Shown here: one piece after another, positions 47,551 through 55,839 of the stretch
How positions within the stretch are numbered: position 1 is the stretch's first letter
Layout of the letters: every line of letters begins with the position of its first letter
Notes under the pieces: model-generated
The model's database searches: none
Told to the model about the DNA's origin: nothing
Seen by the model: only the letters and a program-made list of their open reading frames with translations
NCBI RefSeq assembly: GCF_000373925.1
Contig: NZ_KB892740.1
Span: 1 to 64,000 of the forward strand
DNA: 64,000 bases
Source: Actinopolymorpha alba DSM 45243
Lineage (GTDB): Bacteria > Actinomycetota > Actinomycetes > Propionibacteriales > Actinopolymorphaceae
Direction of reading: 5' to 3'
Position numbers and translations under genes: made by a program

Positions 47551-49988
47551 CGGTCGGCCTTCGTCATGTCGAGGTCCGGGTCGCTCTCGTTGGACGGCCC
47601 AGCGGCTTCTGTCGCACCGGCCGGCCGGCCGTCGGGAACGCCGGCCGGATCCTGGTGCTCGATCTGCGCTGCCTGGCTGTTGTGCACGACCTGCGGATCC
47701 TCTGTCTCGTCGAACCGCACCGAAGGCTCGGTGGCGGGCTGGGGTTCAGGCTCAGATTCGGGCTGCGGTTCAGGCTCAGATTCGGGTTCGGTCGTACCGT
47801 CGGGTGCCGTGCCGCCAGTGGATTCCTCGGCGGGCGCCGGCTCATCCGGCTCGTCTGCCTGGTCGCGCCGCGCGGACCGCCGGGCGACCAGCGCCGACCT
47901 GACGCGGGGCACGATCCGCGCCCCCGCCGCGAGGAACAGGAGGCCAAGACCCACGTAGATGACCACCCAGCCGACCTGGCCGTACCCGGTGACGCGGACA
48001 GGGAACGACTGGACCGGACCGAACGGCGTCCCTGACGGTGTCGTCAGGCGGACCTCCATCTGGACGGCGCCACCGCTGGACGTCTCGGCGGTCACGCTGA
48101 CCGTCGCCCGCCGCTTCGGGTCGACGCGGACCGTCTCGATCGGCGCGACGGTGAGGACGTTCGGGTCCCGCGGGCGTACCTGCAACTGCACCCTGACCGC
48201 CTGGTTACCGCGGTTCCAGATCGTGACGGGGAAGCGGCCGCTCTGGCTGGACAGCGTGACGAGGCGCGGCGGCACGACCGAAACCTCGCTGATGTTGGAG
48301 CGGAGGTTGGCGTCCATCGCGTCGATGAGATCGATCGCCTGTTCCGGGTGACCGCGCCAGGCCATCGAGGTGCCGCGGAGGAAGCCGCGGTCGAGCGAGG
48401 GACGCGACTCCTCGGGCCTGGCGAGGAGGTCAAGCATGCTGTCGGTGGTTGAGGACAGCTGCCGCAGCCGGTTGATGACGCTGGGGCTGAGCTGGGCGCG
48501 CCGGTCGGCGTTCGACGGTGCGAGCGGACCGCCGTACGCGGTCGGCGCCTGGGAGAGCAGCGCGCCGGTGGAGATACGGCGCAGCCACGACGTCGATTCC
48601 AGCGTCCTGAACAACGTGGCGCCCCCGGCGCCCGGGTCCCAGGTGCGGGGGAACGCCGCGACCACCCGGCGGAGGGTCTTGGGTGAACCCCCGCCCGCCA
48701 TCGCGAGGAGGGCGGTCTCGCTGAGGAAGCGCTGCTGGACGTTCGCCGCGGAGGACTGCCCGGACGGGCCGCCCGCCGTCAGGGTCGGGTCTGAGACGAG
48801 TGCGGTGAGCGCGCCTTCGGGGGTGGCGAGCGAGGCGACCGGGCTCGAGCCGTCCCGTGGCAGCTTCGGTAGTGCGTTCTGGGTGAGGAGCACGGTCCGC
48901 GCGCCGGTCGAGGCGATCGTCTCGAGCGTGCCGGCGTCAGCGAACCCGGTGCCGGGCCAGACCAGCGTGCCCGCGGCCTGGTAGTCCTTGGCCCACTGAC
49001 CCGCCGCCTTGACGGCCTCGGGGTAGCGGTCGGTGAGACGGTACCGCTCGAGGGCCGGAAGGTCGGGATCGGCGTACGGCAGAACGTAGGCGTCGCCGGC
49101 GGCCAGGACGCCGCGGGCGCGGTTGAGCCAGCGGAGCACGTCGGTGGTGGCGCTGGCACCCACCTTGTTCCCGGCGGCGGTGGTGTAGCCGTTGCTGAGT
49201 TGCTGCGCCTCGGCGAGGAGTTCCGGATCGATCGCGAAGGTGAGGTCGTAGGCCGCGCCGAGTTCGATGAGGCGGCTCAGGCGACCGCCTGGCGCGAAGT
49301 CCGCGAGGTTGGGGGCTGGTTCGCCCGGATCCCGAGTCGGTGGGACACCGGCCTGCGCGGCGGTACCCGCACCACCGGCGAACTCGTCGCCGCCGATCAG
49401 GCTGGGCCGCTCGGTGATCGGAAGCACGAACGCCACCTCGACCGGCGTCATCTTGGTGCTCTTCGGGAGGTACGGCAGGAAGGACCGCGCGCGCCAGGTC
49501 TCCCGGGTGCTGGAGTTGGGCAGCGTGCCCCGGATGTCGACTCCCACGACGTAGACGCCCGCCCGCGTGATCTCCAGTTCGCTGAGCGGGACGTCCACCG
49601 CGAACTTCGCCGAGGCTCGGGGTTTGAGCGTCTCGGTGACCTGGTCGACGAGGTTCCACGGCTCGTCGATGCGGATGCCGAGGCGCTCGCCGGGTTGCTC
49701 GGCAGCGGCGGCGGAGAGTTCGGCGCGGGTGGTGAGCGGCGAACGGTCGAACCAGAACATCGCGTTCACCGTCGACAGGGGTGCGTCACCCGTGTTGACG
49801 ACCCGCCCGGTGATACGGACATGGTCTGCCGGCTTGCTCGCGAACGGCGTGATCGAGTCGAGCATCACCCGGACCCGGGGCTCCTGGGCGGCGGCGGGTC
49901 CGGCTGCGACGGTGAGGAAGCCACCGAGACTGACGAGCACCGTCACCACGGCGCACACCAGTCTCGCTCGACGTCGGACCTTTGACAC
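47547..49988 (-). CDS. DUF6049-family secreted membrane-anchored protein (Rv3909-like)
   Basis: An 813-residue protein. An N-terminal signal (RRRARLVCAVVTVLVSLG) leads into a large outer region; a membrane helix near 675-700 (YGQVGWVVIYVGLGLLFLAA) is followed by an acidic cytoplasmic tail with repeated PxPEPESEP segments. Conserved parts include VRITGRVVNTGDAPLS and the repeated TEETASSGG-like beta domain near the end. This matches the large protein beside MurJ in actinomycetes (Rv3909). The function is unknown, probably envelope assembly. GTG 49988 is the start. Confidence 0.85.
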   Translation of the reverse strand: MSKVRRRARLVCAVVTVLVSLGGFLTVAAGPAAAQEPRVRVMLDSITPFASKPADHVRITGRVVNTGDAPLSTVNAMFWFDRSPLTTRAELSAAAAEQPGERLGIRIDEPWNLVDQVTETLKPRASAKFAVDVPLSELEITRAGVYVVGVDIRGTLPNSSTRETWRARSFLPYLPKSTKMTPVEVAFVLPITERPSLIGGDEFAGGAGTAAQAGVPPTRDPGEPAPNLADFAPGGRLSRLIELGAAYDLTFAIDPELLAEAQQLSNGYTTAAGNKVGASATTDVLRWLNRARGVLAAGDAYVLPYADPDLPALERYRLTDRYPEAVKAAGQWAKDYQAAGTLVWPGTGFADAGTLETIASTGARTVLLTQNALPKLPRDGSSPVASLATPEGALTALVSDPTLTAGGPSGQSSAANVQQRFLSETALLAMAGGGSPKTLRRVVAAFPRTWDPGAGGATLFRTLESTSWLRRISTGALLSQAPTAYGGPLAPSNADRRAQLSPSVINRLRQLSSTTDSMLDLLARPEESRPSLDRGFLRGTSMAWRGHPEQAIDLIDAMDANLRSNISEVSVVPPRLVTLSSQSGRFPVTIWNRGNQAVRVQLQVRPRDPNVLTVAPIETVRVDPKRRATVSVTAETSSGGAVQMEVRLTTPSGTPFGPVQSFPVRVTGYGQVGWVVIYVGLGLLFLAAGARIVPRVRSALVARRSARRDQADEPDEPAPAEESTGGTAPDGTTEPESEPEPQPESEPEPQPATEPSVRFDETEDPQVVHNSQAAQIEHQDPAGVPDGRPAGATEAAGPSNESDPDLDMTKADR

Positions 49989-50132
49989 GCCTCGATGCTA
50001 ATGGGCCAACCTGCGTGCCCAGTGCCGAAGCCGGAGCGCGGGGTGCTTGCGGTCGATCATGTCAGTGCTTCACGGGCGGCCGCGGGGCGCCTGGTCGCCG
50101 CCTGGGGGAGGCACGACGTACGCTTGCGTCCC

Positions 50133-51581
50133 GTGTCGAAGGACCGCCTGAGCGAAGCACAGCGTCGTGGCGTTCGCGAGCTCCTGCGGATCGCCCCCGT
50201 GGTCGATGAGTTGGGCGCGCGCTTCCAGCGTGCGGATCAGCAGATCGCGTTGGTGGGTGGTTCCGTGCGGGACGCCCTCCTCGGCCGGCTCGGCACCGAC
50301 CTCGACTTCACCACCAGTGCACGACCCGAGCAGGTCGAGCGGCTCCTCGTCGGCTGGGCGGACGCCACCTGGGACATCGGACGTGAATTCGGGACGATCG
50401 GGGCGCGCAAGGGCGACTGGCGGATCGAGATCACGACCTTCCGGGCCGAGGCGTACGACCCCGACAGCCGCAAACCGCGGGTGACGTACGGCGACACCCT
50501 CGAAGGTGACCTCGGCCGGCGCGACTTCACCGTCAACGCGCTCGCGGTCGCACTGCCCGGTCGGGAGTTCGTCGACCCGTTCGGTGGCCTGACCGACCTG
50601 GCCGCGGGTGTCCTGCGCACACCGGCCACGCCGGAGGAGTCGTTCACCGATGACCCGCTGCGGATGATGCGGGCGGCGCGGTTCGCGAGTCAGCTCGGCT
50701 TCGCCGTCGCACCCGAGGTCGTCGACGCGATCCGGGCGATGGCCGACCGCATCACGATCGTGTCCGCCGAGCGGGTACGCGACGAGCTGGTCAAGCTGAT
50801 CCTCGGCGACCACCCCCGAGCCGGGCTCGAGTTGGTCGTCTCCACCGGGCTGGCCGACCACATCCTCCCTGAGCTGCCGGCGTTGCGTCTCGAGGTTGAC
50901 GAGCACCACCGGCACAAGGACGTCTACGAACACAGTCTGACGGTCCTGGAGCAGGCGATCGCGCTCGAAAATCGGATCGGTGACGGTGGGCCCGACTTCA
51001 TCACCCGGTTCGCCGCGCTCATCCACGACATCGGCAAGCCCAGGACGCGGCGGTTCGAGGGCGGCGGCCGGGTGACCTTCCACCACCACGAGGCGGTCGG
51101 TGCCAAGCTCACCGCGAAGCGGATGCGCGCCCTGCGGTTCGGCAGCGACCAGGTAGATGCGGTCTCCCGGCTGGTCGAGTTGCACCTGCGGTTCCACGGT
51201 TACGGCGGTGGGGAGTGGACCGATTCGGCCGTACGCCGGTACGTCCGCGACGCCGGCCCGCTGCTCGATCGGCTCCACGTGCTGACCCGGGCCGACTGCA
51301 CGACCCGCAACCGCCGCAAGGCCGAGGCCCTCCAGCGCACCTACGACCACCTCGAGGAACGCATCGCCCGGCTGGCCGAGGAGGAGGAGCTGGGCAAGAT
51401 CCGGCCCGACCTCGACGGCAACGAGATCATGGAGATCCTCGCTATCGGTCCCGGACCGGTGGTCGGGCGCGCCTGGAAGCACCTGCTCGAAGTGCGCCTC
51501 GATCAGGGACCGTTGGACAAGGACGCCGTACGCGCCGAACTCCTGCGCTGGTGGAAGGAACTACCCGAGTCCCACCAGTAA
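50133..51581 (+). CDS. pcnA: CCA tRNA nucleotidyltransferase with HD domain
   Basis: About 482 residues from GTG 50133 (start VSKDRLSEAQRRGVREL). A -10-like TACGCT ends eight bases before, with no ribosome site, suggesting a leaderless mRNA. The head has GGSVRDALL and DLDFTT (metal Asp pair), then RRDFTVNALA and EESFTDDPLRMMRAARFAS; an HD domain has HHRHKDVYEHSL and IHDIGKPRTRR. It adds or repairs the CCA end of tRNAs. Divergent from the DUF6049 gene with 144 bases between. Confidence 0.94.
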   Translation: MSKDRLSEAQRRGVRELLRIAPVVDELGARFQRADQQIALVGGSVRDALLGRLGTDLDFTTSARPEQVERLLVGWADATWDIGREFGTIGARKGDWRIEITTFRAEAYDPDSRKPRVTYGDTLEGDLGRRDFTVNALAVALPGREFVDPFGGLTDLAAGVLRTPATPEESFTDDPLRMMRAARFASQLGFAVAPEVVDAIRAMADRITIVSAERVRDELVKLILGDHPRAGLELVVSTGLADHILPELPALRLEVDEHHRHKDVYEHSLTVLEQAIALENRIGDGGPDFITRFAALIHDIGKPRTRRFEGGGRVTFHHHEAVGAKLTAKRMRALRFGSDQVDAVSRLVELHLRFHGYGGGEWTDSAVRRYVRDAGPLLDRLHVLTRADCTTRNRRKAEALQRTYDHLEERIARLAEEEELGKIRPDLDGNEIMEILAIGPGPVVGRAWKHLLEVRLDQGPLDKDAVRAELLRWWKELPESHQ

Positions 51582-51687
51582 CAGGGCTCAGCTTTCTGCG
51601 TGTTGATCTCGGTCGAGCTCGAAGATCGCTCGCCTGCTGCCGGACATCACGTGGCAAATGCCCAAGCTTTTCGCTACGGCAAACCTC

Positions 51688-51714
51688 GCCGGCCGAGGCT
51701 TCTCGGTGGCCGGC
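51688..51714. terminator. Probable terminator between pcnA and the MFS gene
   Basis: GCCGGCCGAG (51688-51697), a GCTT loop, then CTCGG and GGCCGGC (51702-51714) with a small bulge form a hairpin. It lies between convergent stops at 51581 and 51742. Confidence 0.5.
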
Positions 51715-51741
51715 AGTCACCGACATATGGGTTGGAAACGG

Positions 51742-53064
51742 TTACGGCAGCCGGGAGCTCTCGGGATAGGCCCGGGGTTGTGGGCGGGGCCAGATCCCAG
51801 TGAGCCGGGCGTACACCGCCGCCGCACCAATGTAGGTGGCCGAGGAAAGCGCGAGGATGGCGTACGACCGGCCGGTCGGTGGGAGGGTCACGGCGGCGAA
51901 GGCGGCCGCCCCCACGAAGACGACGTTGAAGATCACGTCATAGAAGGAGAAGACCCGTCCCCGATAGACGTCGTCGACGTTCTCCTGGACGAGGGTGTCG
52001 ACGCAGATCTTGATGCCCTGCGCCGCGAGCCCGAGCACGAAGGCCGCGACGAGCATGCTCGGCTCCGTGTAGAACGCGCCCGGCACCAGCAGCGCGAACG
52101 CCGCCGCCATGAACAACAGGACGATCCAGGTCTCCTTACGCATCCGGCGTACGGCGATCGGCGTCAGCAGCGCCGCGGCGCCGAAACCCAGCCCGGAGGC
52201 GAGCACCGTCGTCGCGATCCCGGCGAGTGCGGCGGAGGGATCGGTGGGCTCGAAGTAGTTGCGGTACAACAGGATGGTCGCGACAAGTTGGACGCTGTAG
52301 AAGAACCTCTGGACTCCGATCGCGGCGAGCCCGAGTGTCGCCGGCCGGCGCGAGAGCACGTGCCGGCCGCCGTCGACCAGGCCGCGGAAGACGTGGTGGA
52401 CGGCTTCCCGCACCGCCTGTTTGGCACTGGCCAGATCGGGTCCGAGGAGTGTCCGCGGGATCCGGAGGGCGAGAAGCGCCCCACCCAGGTATCCCAGGGC
52501 GGCGACCAGGAGGACGAACGTCTCGGCATTGGTGGCGGCGCCTTGGCTGAGCGCCGCGACGCTTGACCCGGCAACGAGCCCAATGAGGTACGCCAGGGTC
52601 CCGCAGGTCGGCGACACGGCGTTCGCCATCACGAGCCGTTCGGTGGGCACCACGTGCGGAAGGGCCGCCGACAGCGCGGCCAGCAAGAATCGGTTGACAG
52701 ACAGGCAGGCCAGGATGAGGGCGAAGAAGCCCGGACCGTCATTGCCGCGGGCGACGAAGAACACGACTGCCAGGACGAGTGCCGCCCGGATGAGGTTCGA
52801 CCCCAGGAGCACCTGGCGGCGCGACCAGCGGTCGAGGAGGACGCCGCAGAACGGCCCCAGAAGCGAGAAGGGGAGTAGCAGGATGGCGAATCCCGCCGCG
52901 ATCCCGCCGGCGGTCGGCTGACGTTCAGGAGAAAACAGGACGTACGACGCGAGCGCGACCTGAAAGATGCCGTCTGAGAACTGCGACACCAGGCGGACGG
53001 AGAACAACCGCCGGAAATAGCGGTAGCCCACAAGGAGCGTACGGACATCGATCAGGAACTGCAC
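51742..53064 (-). CDS. MFS transporter
   Basis: A 440-residue protein with about 12 membrane helices. FRRLFSVRLVSQFSDGIFQV and LLDRWSRRQVLLGSNLIRA are conserved MFS loop motifs (the latter the loop 2-3 signature). The substrate is unknown. This gene lies between pcnA and inositol-phosphate synthase in Streptomyces as well, so it belongs to the core block and is not recently acquired. Confidence 0.85.
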   Translation of the reverse strand: MQFLIDVRTLLVGYRYFRRLFSVRLVSQFSDGIFQVALASYVLFSPERQPTAGGIAAGFAILLLPFSLLGPFCGVLLDRWSRRQVLLGSNLIRAALVLAVVFFVARGNDGPGFFALILACLSVNRFLLAALSAALPHVVPTERLVMANAVSPTCGTLAYLIGLVAGSSVAALSQGAATNAETFVLLVAALGYLGGALLALRIPRTLLGPDLASAKQAVREAVHHVFRGLVDGGRHVLSRRPATLGLAAIGVQRFFYSVQLVATILLYRNYFEPTDPSAALAGIATTVLASGLGFGAAALLTPIAVRRMRKETWIVLLFMAAAFALLVPGAFYTEPSMLVAAFVLGLAAQGIKICVDTLVQENVDDVYRGRVFSFYDVIFNVVFVGAAAFAAVTLPPTGRSYAILALSSATYIGAAAVYARLTGIWPRPQPRAYPESSRLP

Positions 53065-53127
53065 TTCTGCAGGCTAGTCGCTGGTCTGGTCCGCTACTGG
53101 CAGTGGCGGGCTATCCGGCGGAGTTGA

Positions 53128-53173
53128 CTCGGGCGCACCCTTGTGCGGATCTTTTGATCAAAGGTGCCCCGAG
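53128..53173. terminator. Hairpin after the inositol-phosphate synthase gene
   Basis: CTCGGGCGCACC (53128-53139) pairs with GGTGCCCCGAG (53163-53173) with one bulge; the loop contains GATCTTTTGATC. It lies 22 bases after the stop at 53196 on the minus strand, before the MFS gene. Confidence 0.55.
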
Positions 53174-53195
53174 CCAACAAACCGGCGTCACACGC

Positions 53196-54281
53196 TCAGC
53201 GCTCGACCTCTCCGCTGATGAACTTCTCTACAAGGTCGCGCGCCTGGTCGTCGGAGTACTGAATCGGCGGACTCTTCATGAAGTACGACGAGGCGGACAG
53301 AATGGGCCCACCGATCCCGCGGTCCTTCGCGATCTTGGCGGCCCGGATCGCGTCGATGATGATGCCGGCCGAGTTGGGAGAGTCCCAGACCTCCAGCTTG
53401 TATTCGAGGCTGAGCGGCACGTCACCAAAGGCGCGGCCCTCGAGCCGGACGTACGCCCATTTCCTGTCGTCCAACCACGGCACGTGATCGCTCGGGCCGA
53501 CATGGACGTTCCGCTTCTCGAGTTCATGCGGAATCTGCGAGGTGACCGACTGGGTCTTGGAGATCTTCTTGGATTCCAGGCGGTCACGCTCGAGCATGTT
53601 CATGAAATCCATGTTGCCGCCGAAGTTGAGTTGGTACGTCCGCTCGACGACGACCCCGCGGTCCTCGAACAGCTTCGACAACACCCGGTGGGTGATCGTG
53701 GCGCCGACCTGACTCTTGATGTCGTCTCCCACGATGGGCAGGCCCGCGTCCTCGAACTTCTTCGCCCATTCCGGATCCGTCGCGATGAACACCGGAAGGG
53801 CGTTCACGAACGCGACCCCTGCGTCAAGGGCGCATTGCGCGTAGAACTTGTCGGCTTCCTCCGACCCCACCGGCAGGTAGGAGACGAGCACGTCCGCATT
53901 TGTGTCCTTCAGGATCTGGACGACATTGACTGGTTCCGCGTCGGATTCGGTGATGGTCTCGCGGTAGTACTTCCCGAGTCCGTCAAAGGTGTGCCCACGC
54001 TGAACGATGACGTTCGTGGGCGGGACGTCGCAGATCTTGATGGTGTTGTTCTCGCTGGCGACGGTCGCGTCGGCGAGATCCTGTCCGACCTTCTTGGCGT
54101 CGACGTCGAAGGCGGCGACGAATTCTACGTCGCGTACGTGATACGGGCCGAACTGAACGTGCATGAGGCCGGGCACCTTCTGGGTGGGGTCGGCGTCCCG
54201 GTAATAGTGCACGCCCTGAATCAATGAGGTCGCGCAGTTTCCGACTCCGACGATGGCGACCCGTACCGTTTGGGAACCCAT
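53196..54281 (-). CDS. ino1: Inositol-3-phosphate synthase
   Basis: A 361-residue NAD-dependent enzyme. [18 protein letters not shown] is the Rossmann loop; [20 protein letters not shown] and [12 protein letters not shown] with [17 protein letters not shown] are the substrate/catalytic parts. It converts glucose-6-phosphate to inositol-3-phosphate, the first step to phosphatidylinositol and mycothiol. The PadR regulator gene lies 75 bases upstream on the same strand, so they probably form one regulated unit. Confidence 0.95.
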   Translation of the reverse strand: MGSQTVRVAIVGVGNCATSLIQGVHYYRDADPTQKVPGLMHVQFGPYHVRDVEFVAAFDVDAKKVGQDLADATVASENNTIKICDVPPTNVIVQRGHTFDGLGKYYRETITESDAEPVNVVQILKDTNADVLVSYLPVGSEEADKFYAQCALDAGVAFVNALPVFIATDPEWAKKFEDAGLPIVGDDIKSQVGATITHRVLSKLFEDRGVVVERTYQLNFGGNMDFMNMLERDRLESKKISKTQSVTSQIPHELEKRNVHVGPSDHVPWLDDRKWAYVRLEGRAFGDVPLSLEYKLEVWDSPNSAGIIIDAIRAAKIAKDRGIGGPILSASSYFMKSPPIQYSDDQARDLVEKFISGEVER

Positions 54282-54356
54282 TCGGACATCTCCTTTGGTG
54301 AAGCCGGCGCGATGCCGGTCCAGCCTTTTCTGGATCCGACTCGCGCTCGGACGTGA

Positions 54357-55022
54357 TCAGGTGGGATTCGGCTTCCTGAACTTCGATCTGCTGGTCGCGC
54401 GTGGTTCTTCACCCGGACCGGCGAGGGTTCGCCGTGCACCCTTGGTGGTCCGTTTGCCCCCACCGGCGGGTGGTTTCACATCGCCGTGCCGTTCTGATGC
54501 GATCAGACCGCTGAGCCAGTCGACTTCCCGCTCGACCGATTCGAGGCCGTGCCGTTGGAGTTCGAGGGCGTAGGCGTCCAGTCGTTCCTGCGTGCGCTGG
54601 AGTTGGGTGCGTACGCGGTCGAGTCGCTCCTCGAGCCGGCGGCGCCTCCCCTCGAGGATCCGCAGGCGGACGGCCGCGTCTGTGCGGGCGAAGAACGCGA
54701 AGTGGACGCCGAAGTTGTCGTCCTCCCAGGCGGAGGGGCCGCCCTCGTCGAGGAGTTCGGCGAACCGCCGCCTGCCTTCGGGTGAGAGCCGGTAGACGAT
54801 CTTGGCTCGCCGGAGCGGCGGCGTGCCCGCGGCCGGCGCGTCGTCAGAGATCCAGCCCTCGGCCAGCATCGTCTTCAGGCACGGGTACAGCGAGCCGTAT
54901 GACAGGGCACGCCCCCACCCGAAGGCGGAGTTGAGCCGTTTGCGGAGTTCGTAGCCGTGCATGGGTGCCTCGTGAAGCAGGCCGAGCACGGCCAGTTCAA
55001 GGACACCGCTCCTGCGTGCCAT
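54357..55022 (-). CDS. PadR-family transcriptional regulator
   Basis: A 221-residue protein. The N-terminal winged helix has VLELAVLGLLHEAPMHGYEL, RLNSAFGWGRALSYGSLYPC and KIVYRLSPEGRRRFAELL; a long helical, coiled-coil-prone C-terminal part (about 120-180) mediates dimerisation, and a basic, Gly-rich tail follows. A PadR gene before ino1 is conserved in actinomycetes. A perfect palindrome upstream (55102-55140) is the probable autoregulatory operator. The effector is unknown. Confidence 0.9.
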   Translation of the reverse strand: MARRSGVLELAVLGLLHEAPMHGYELRKRLNSAFGWGRALSYGSLYPCLKTMLAEGWISDDAPAAGTPPLRRAKIVYRLSPEGRRRFAELLDEGGPSAWEDDNFGVHFAFFARTDAAVRLRILEGRRRRLEERLDRVRTQLQRTQERLDAYALELQRHGLESVEREVDWLSGLIASERHGDVKPPAGGGKRTTKGARRTLAGPGEEPRATSRSKFRKPNPT

Positions 55023-55101
55023 GCCTCACCTGCCCACAAATCGCCCTGCCGACCTCGGGCCCCTGTCGGCGGCCCCGAGGCGGGTTGGTTGGCCGGGTCT
55101 C

Positions 55102-55140
55102 TATCGCTTCGATATATCGAACCGATACATCGAAGCGATA
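55102..55140. promoter_or_regulatory. PadR-ino1 operator palindrome
   Basis: TATCGCTTCGAT (55102-55113) and ATCGAAGCGATA (55129-55140) form a perfect 12-bp inverted repeat. The spacer holds a second small palindrome, TATCG-AAC-CGATA (55115-55127). The region is AT-rich compared with its surroundings and lies 80-118 bases before padR, where a promoter is expected. Confidence 0.75.
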
Positions 55141-55215
55141 TGTGAGGACGATAGGTCGCGAAGCGTGCGGGACGCAAGACCCCCGAGCAGGCCGCCAGGT
55201 CCTCGCGCTGGGTTC

Positions 55216-55279
55216 CGTTCTGGGTCGGGGGCACCCTTGTCCAATAGAGCCGTACAGGGGCGCCCCCGACCCAGAACGG
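55216..55279. other. Strong hairpin between divergent padR and DUF5318 promoters
   Basis: A perfect 18-bp inverted repeat (55216-55233 with 55262-55279, CCGTTCTGGGTCGGGGGC) with further pairing inside the 28-base loop (CCCTTGT with ACAGGGG). It sits upstream of both divergent genes, which is not a place for an ordinary gene-end terminator. No gene lies in the rest of this 334-base gap. Confidence 0.7.
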
Positions 55280-55356
55280 CTTTGGGCTGAGGGTTCTGAT
55301 CCCTAGTGACGGGAGTGACCTTCTGCCTGTTGGCTAGACGTCGTACCCTCGTTGCC

Positions 55357-55773
55357 ATGTGGTCCCAACGGTCGGTCGTCGACTACAGCTTGCAGCGCAA
55401 GGCGACGCTGCGCGCGCTGTACGGCGGCCATGCGACCGTGATGGAGGACGTCTGTGATGCTGACCCGTATCTCTTGCGGGCGGCGAAGTTTCACGGGGAA
55501 CAGACCGACCGGGACTGCCCGGTCTGTCGCAAGGAGAGGCTGACGCACGTCACCTATGTCTTCGGTGACGAGCTCGGACAGTACTCCGGCCGGATTCGTC
55601 AGACCCCAGAGCTGGAGGCGATGGCGCGCGAGCACGGAGAGTTCCGTGTCTACGTCGTCGAGGTCTGTCAAAGCTGCGGGTGGAACCACCTCACCACGTC
55701 GTACGTCCTCGGTGATGGCACGCCGCGACGACCCCCACGTCGACAGCGAACGGTGGAGGACGAATACTCATAG
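55357..55773 (+). CDS. DUF5318 zinc-ribbon-like protein
   Basis: A 138-residue protein. MWSQRSVVDYSLQRKATLRA starts it; CPVC near residue 53 and CQSCGW near 105 form a zinc ribbon (two CxxC pairs). The actinobacterial DUF5318 family lies before the penicillin-binding protein gene in many genomes; the role is unknown. ATG 55357 is preceded by TACCCT at seven bases with no ribosome site, so the mRNA may be leaderless. ponA follows 66 bases after. Confidence 0.88.
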   Translation: MWSQRSVVDYSLQRKATLRALYGGHATVMEDVCDADPYLLRAAKFHGEQTDRDCPVCRKERLTHVTYVFGDELGQYSGRIRQTPELEAMAREHGEFRVYVVEVCQSCGWNHLTTSYVLGDGTPRRPPRRQRTVEDEYS

Positions 55774-55839
55774 ACCGGACACTTTGCCGTACCCGTCGGC
55801 AGCGCCGGTCGCTGCCGGCCGACCCCCTGGGACGACACT

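Noticed and set aside
46144-47958. 604-codon frame opposite murJ and part of DUF6049
   Set aside because: It crosses two overlapping real genes, is very rich in Arg/Glu/Asp, and has no motif.
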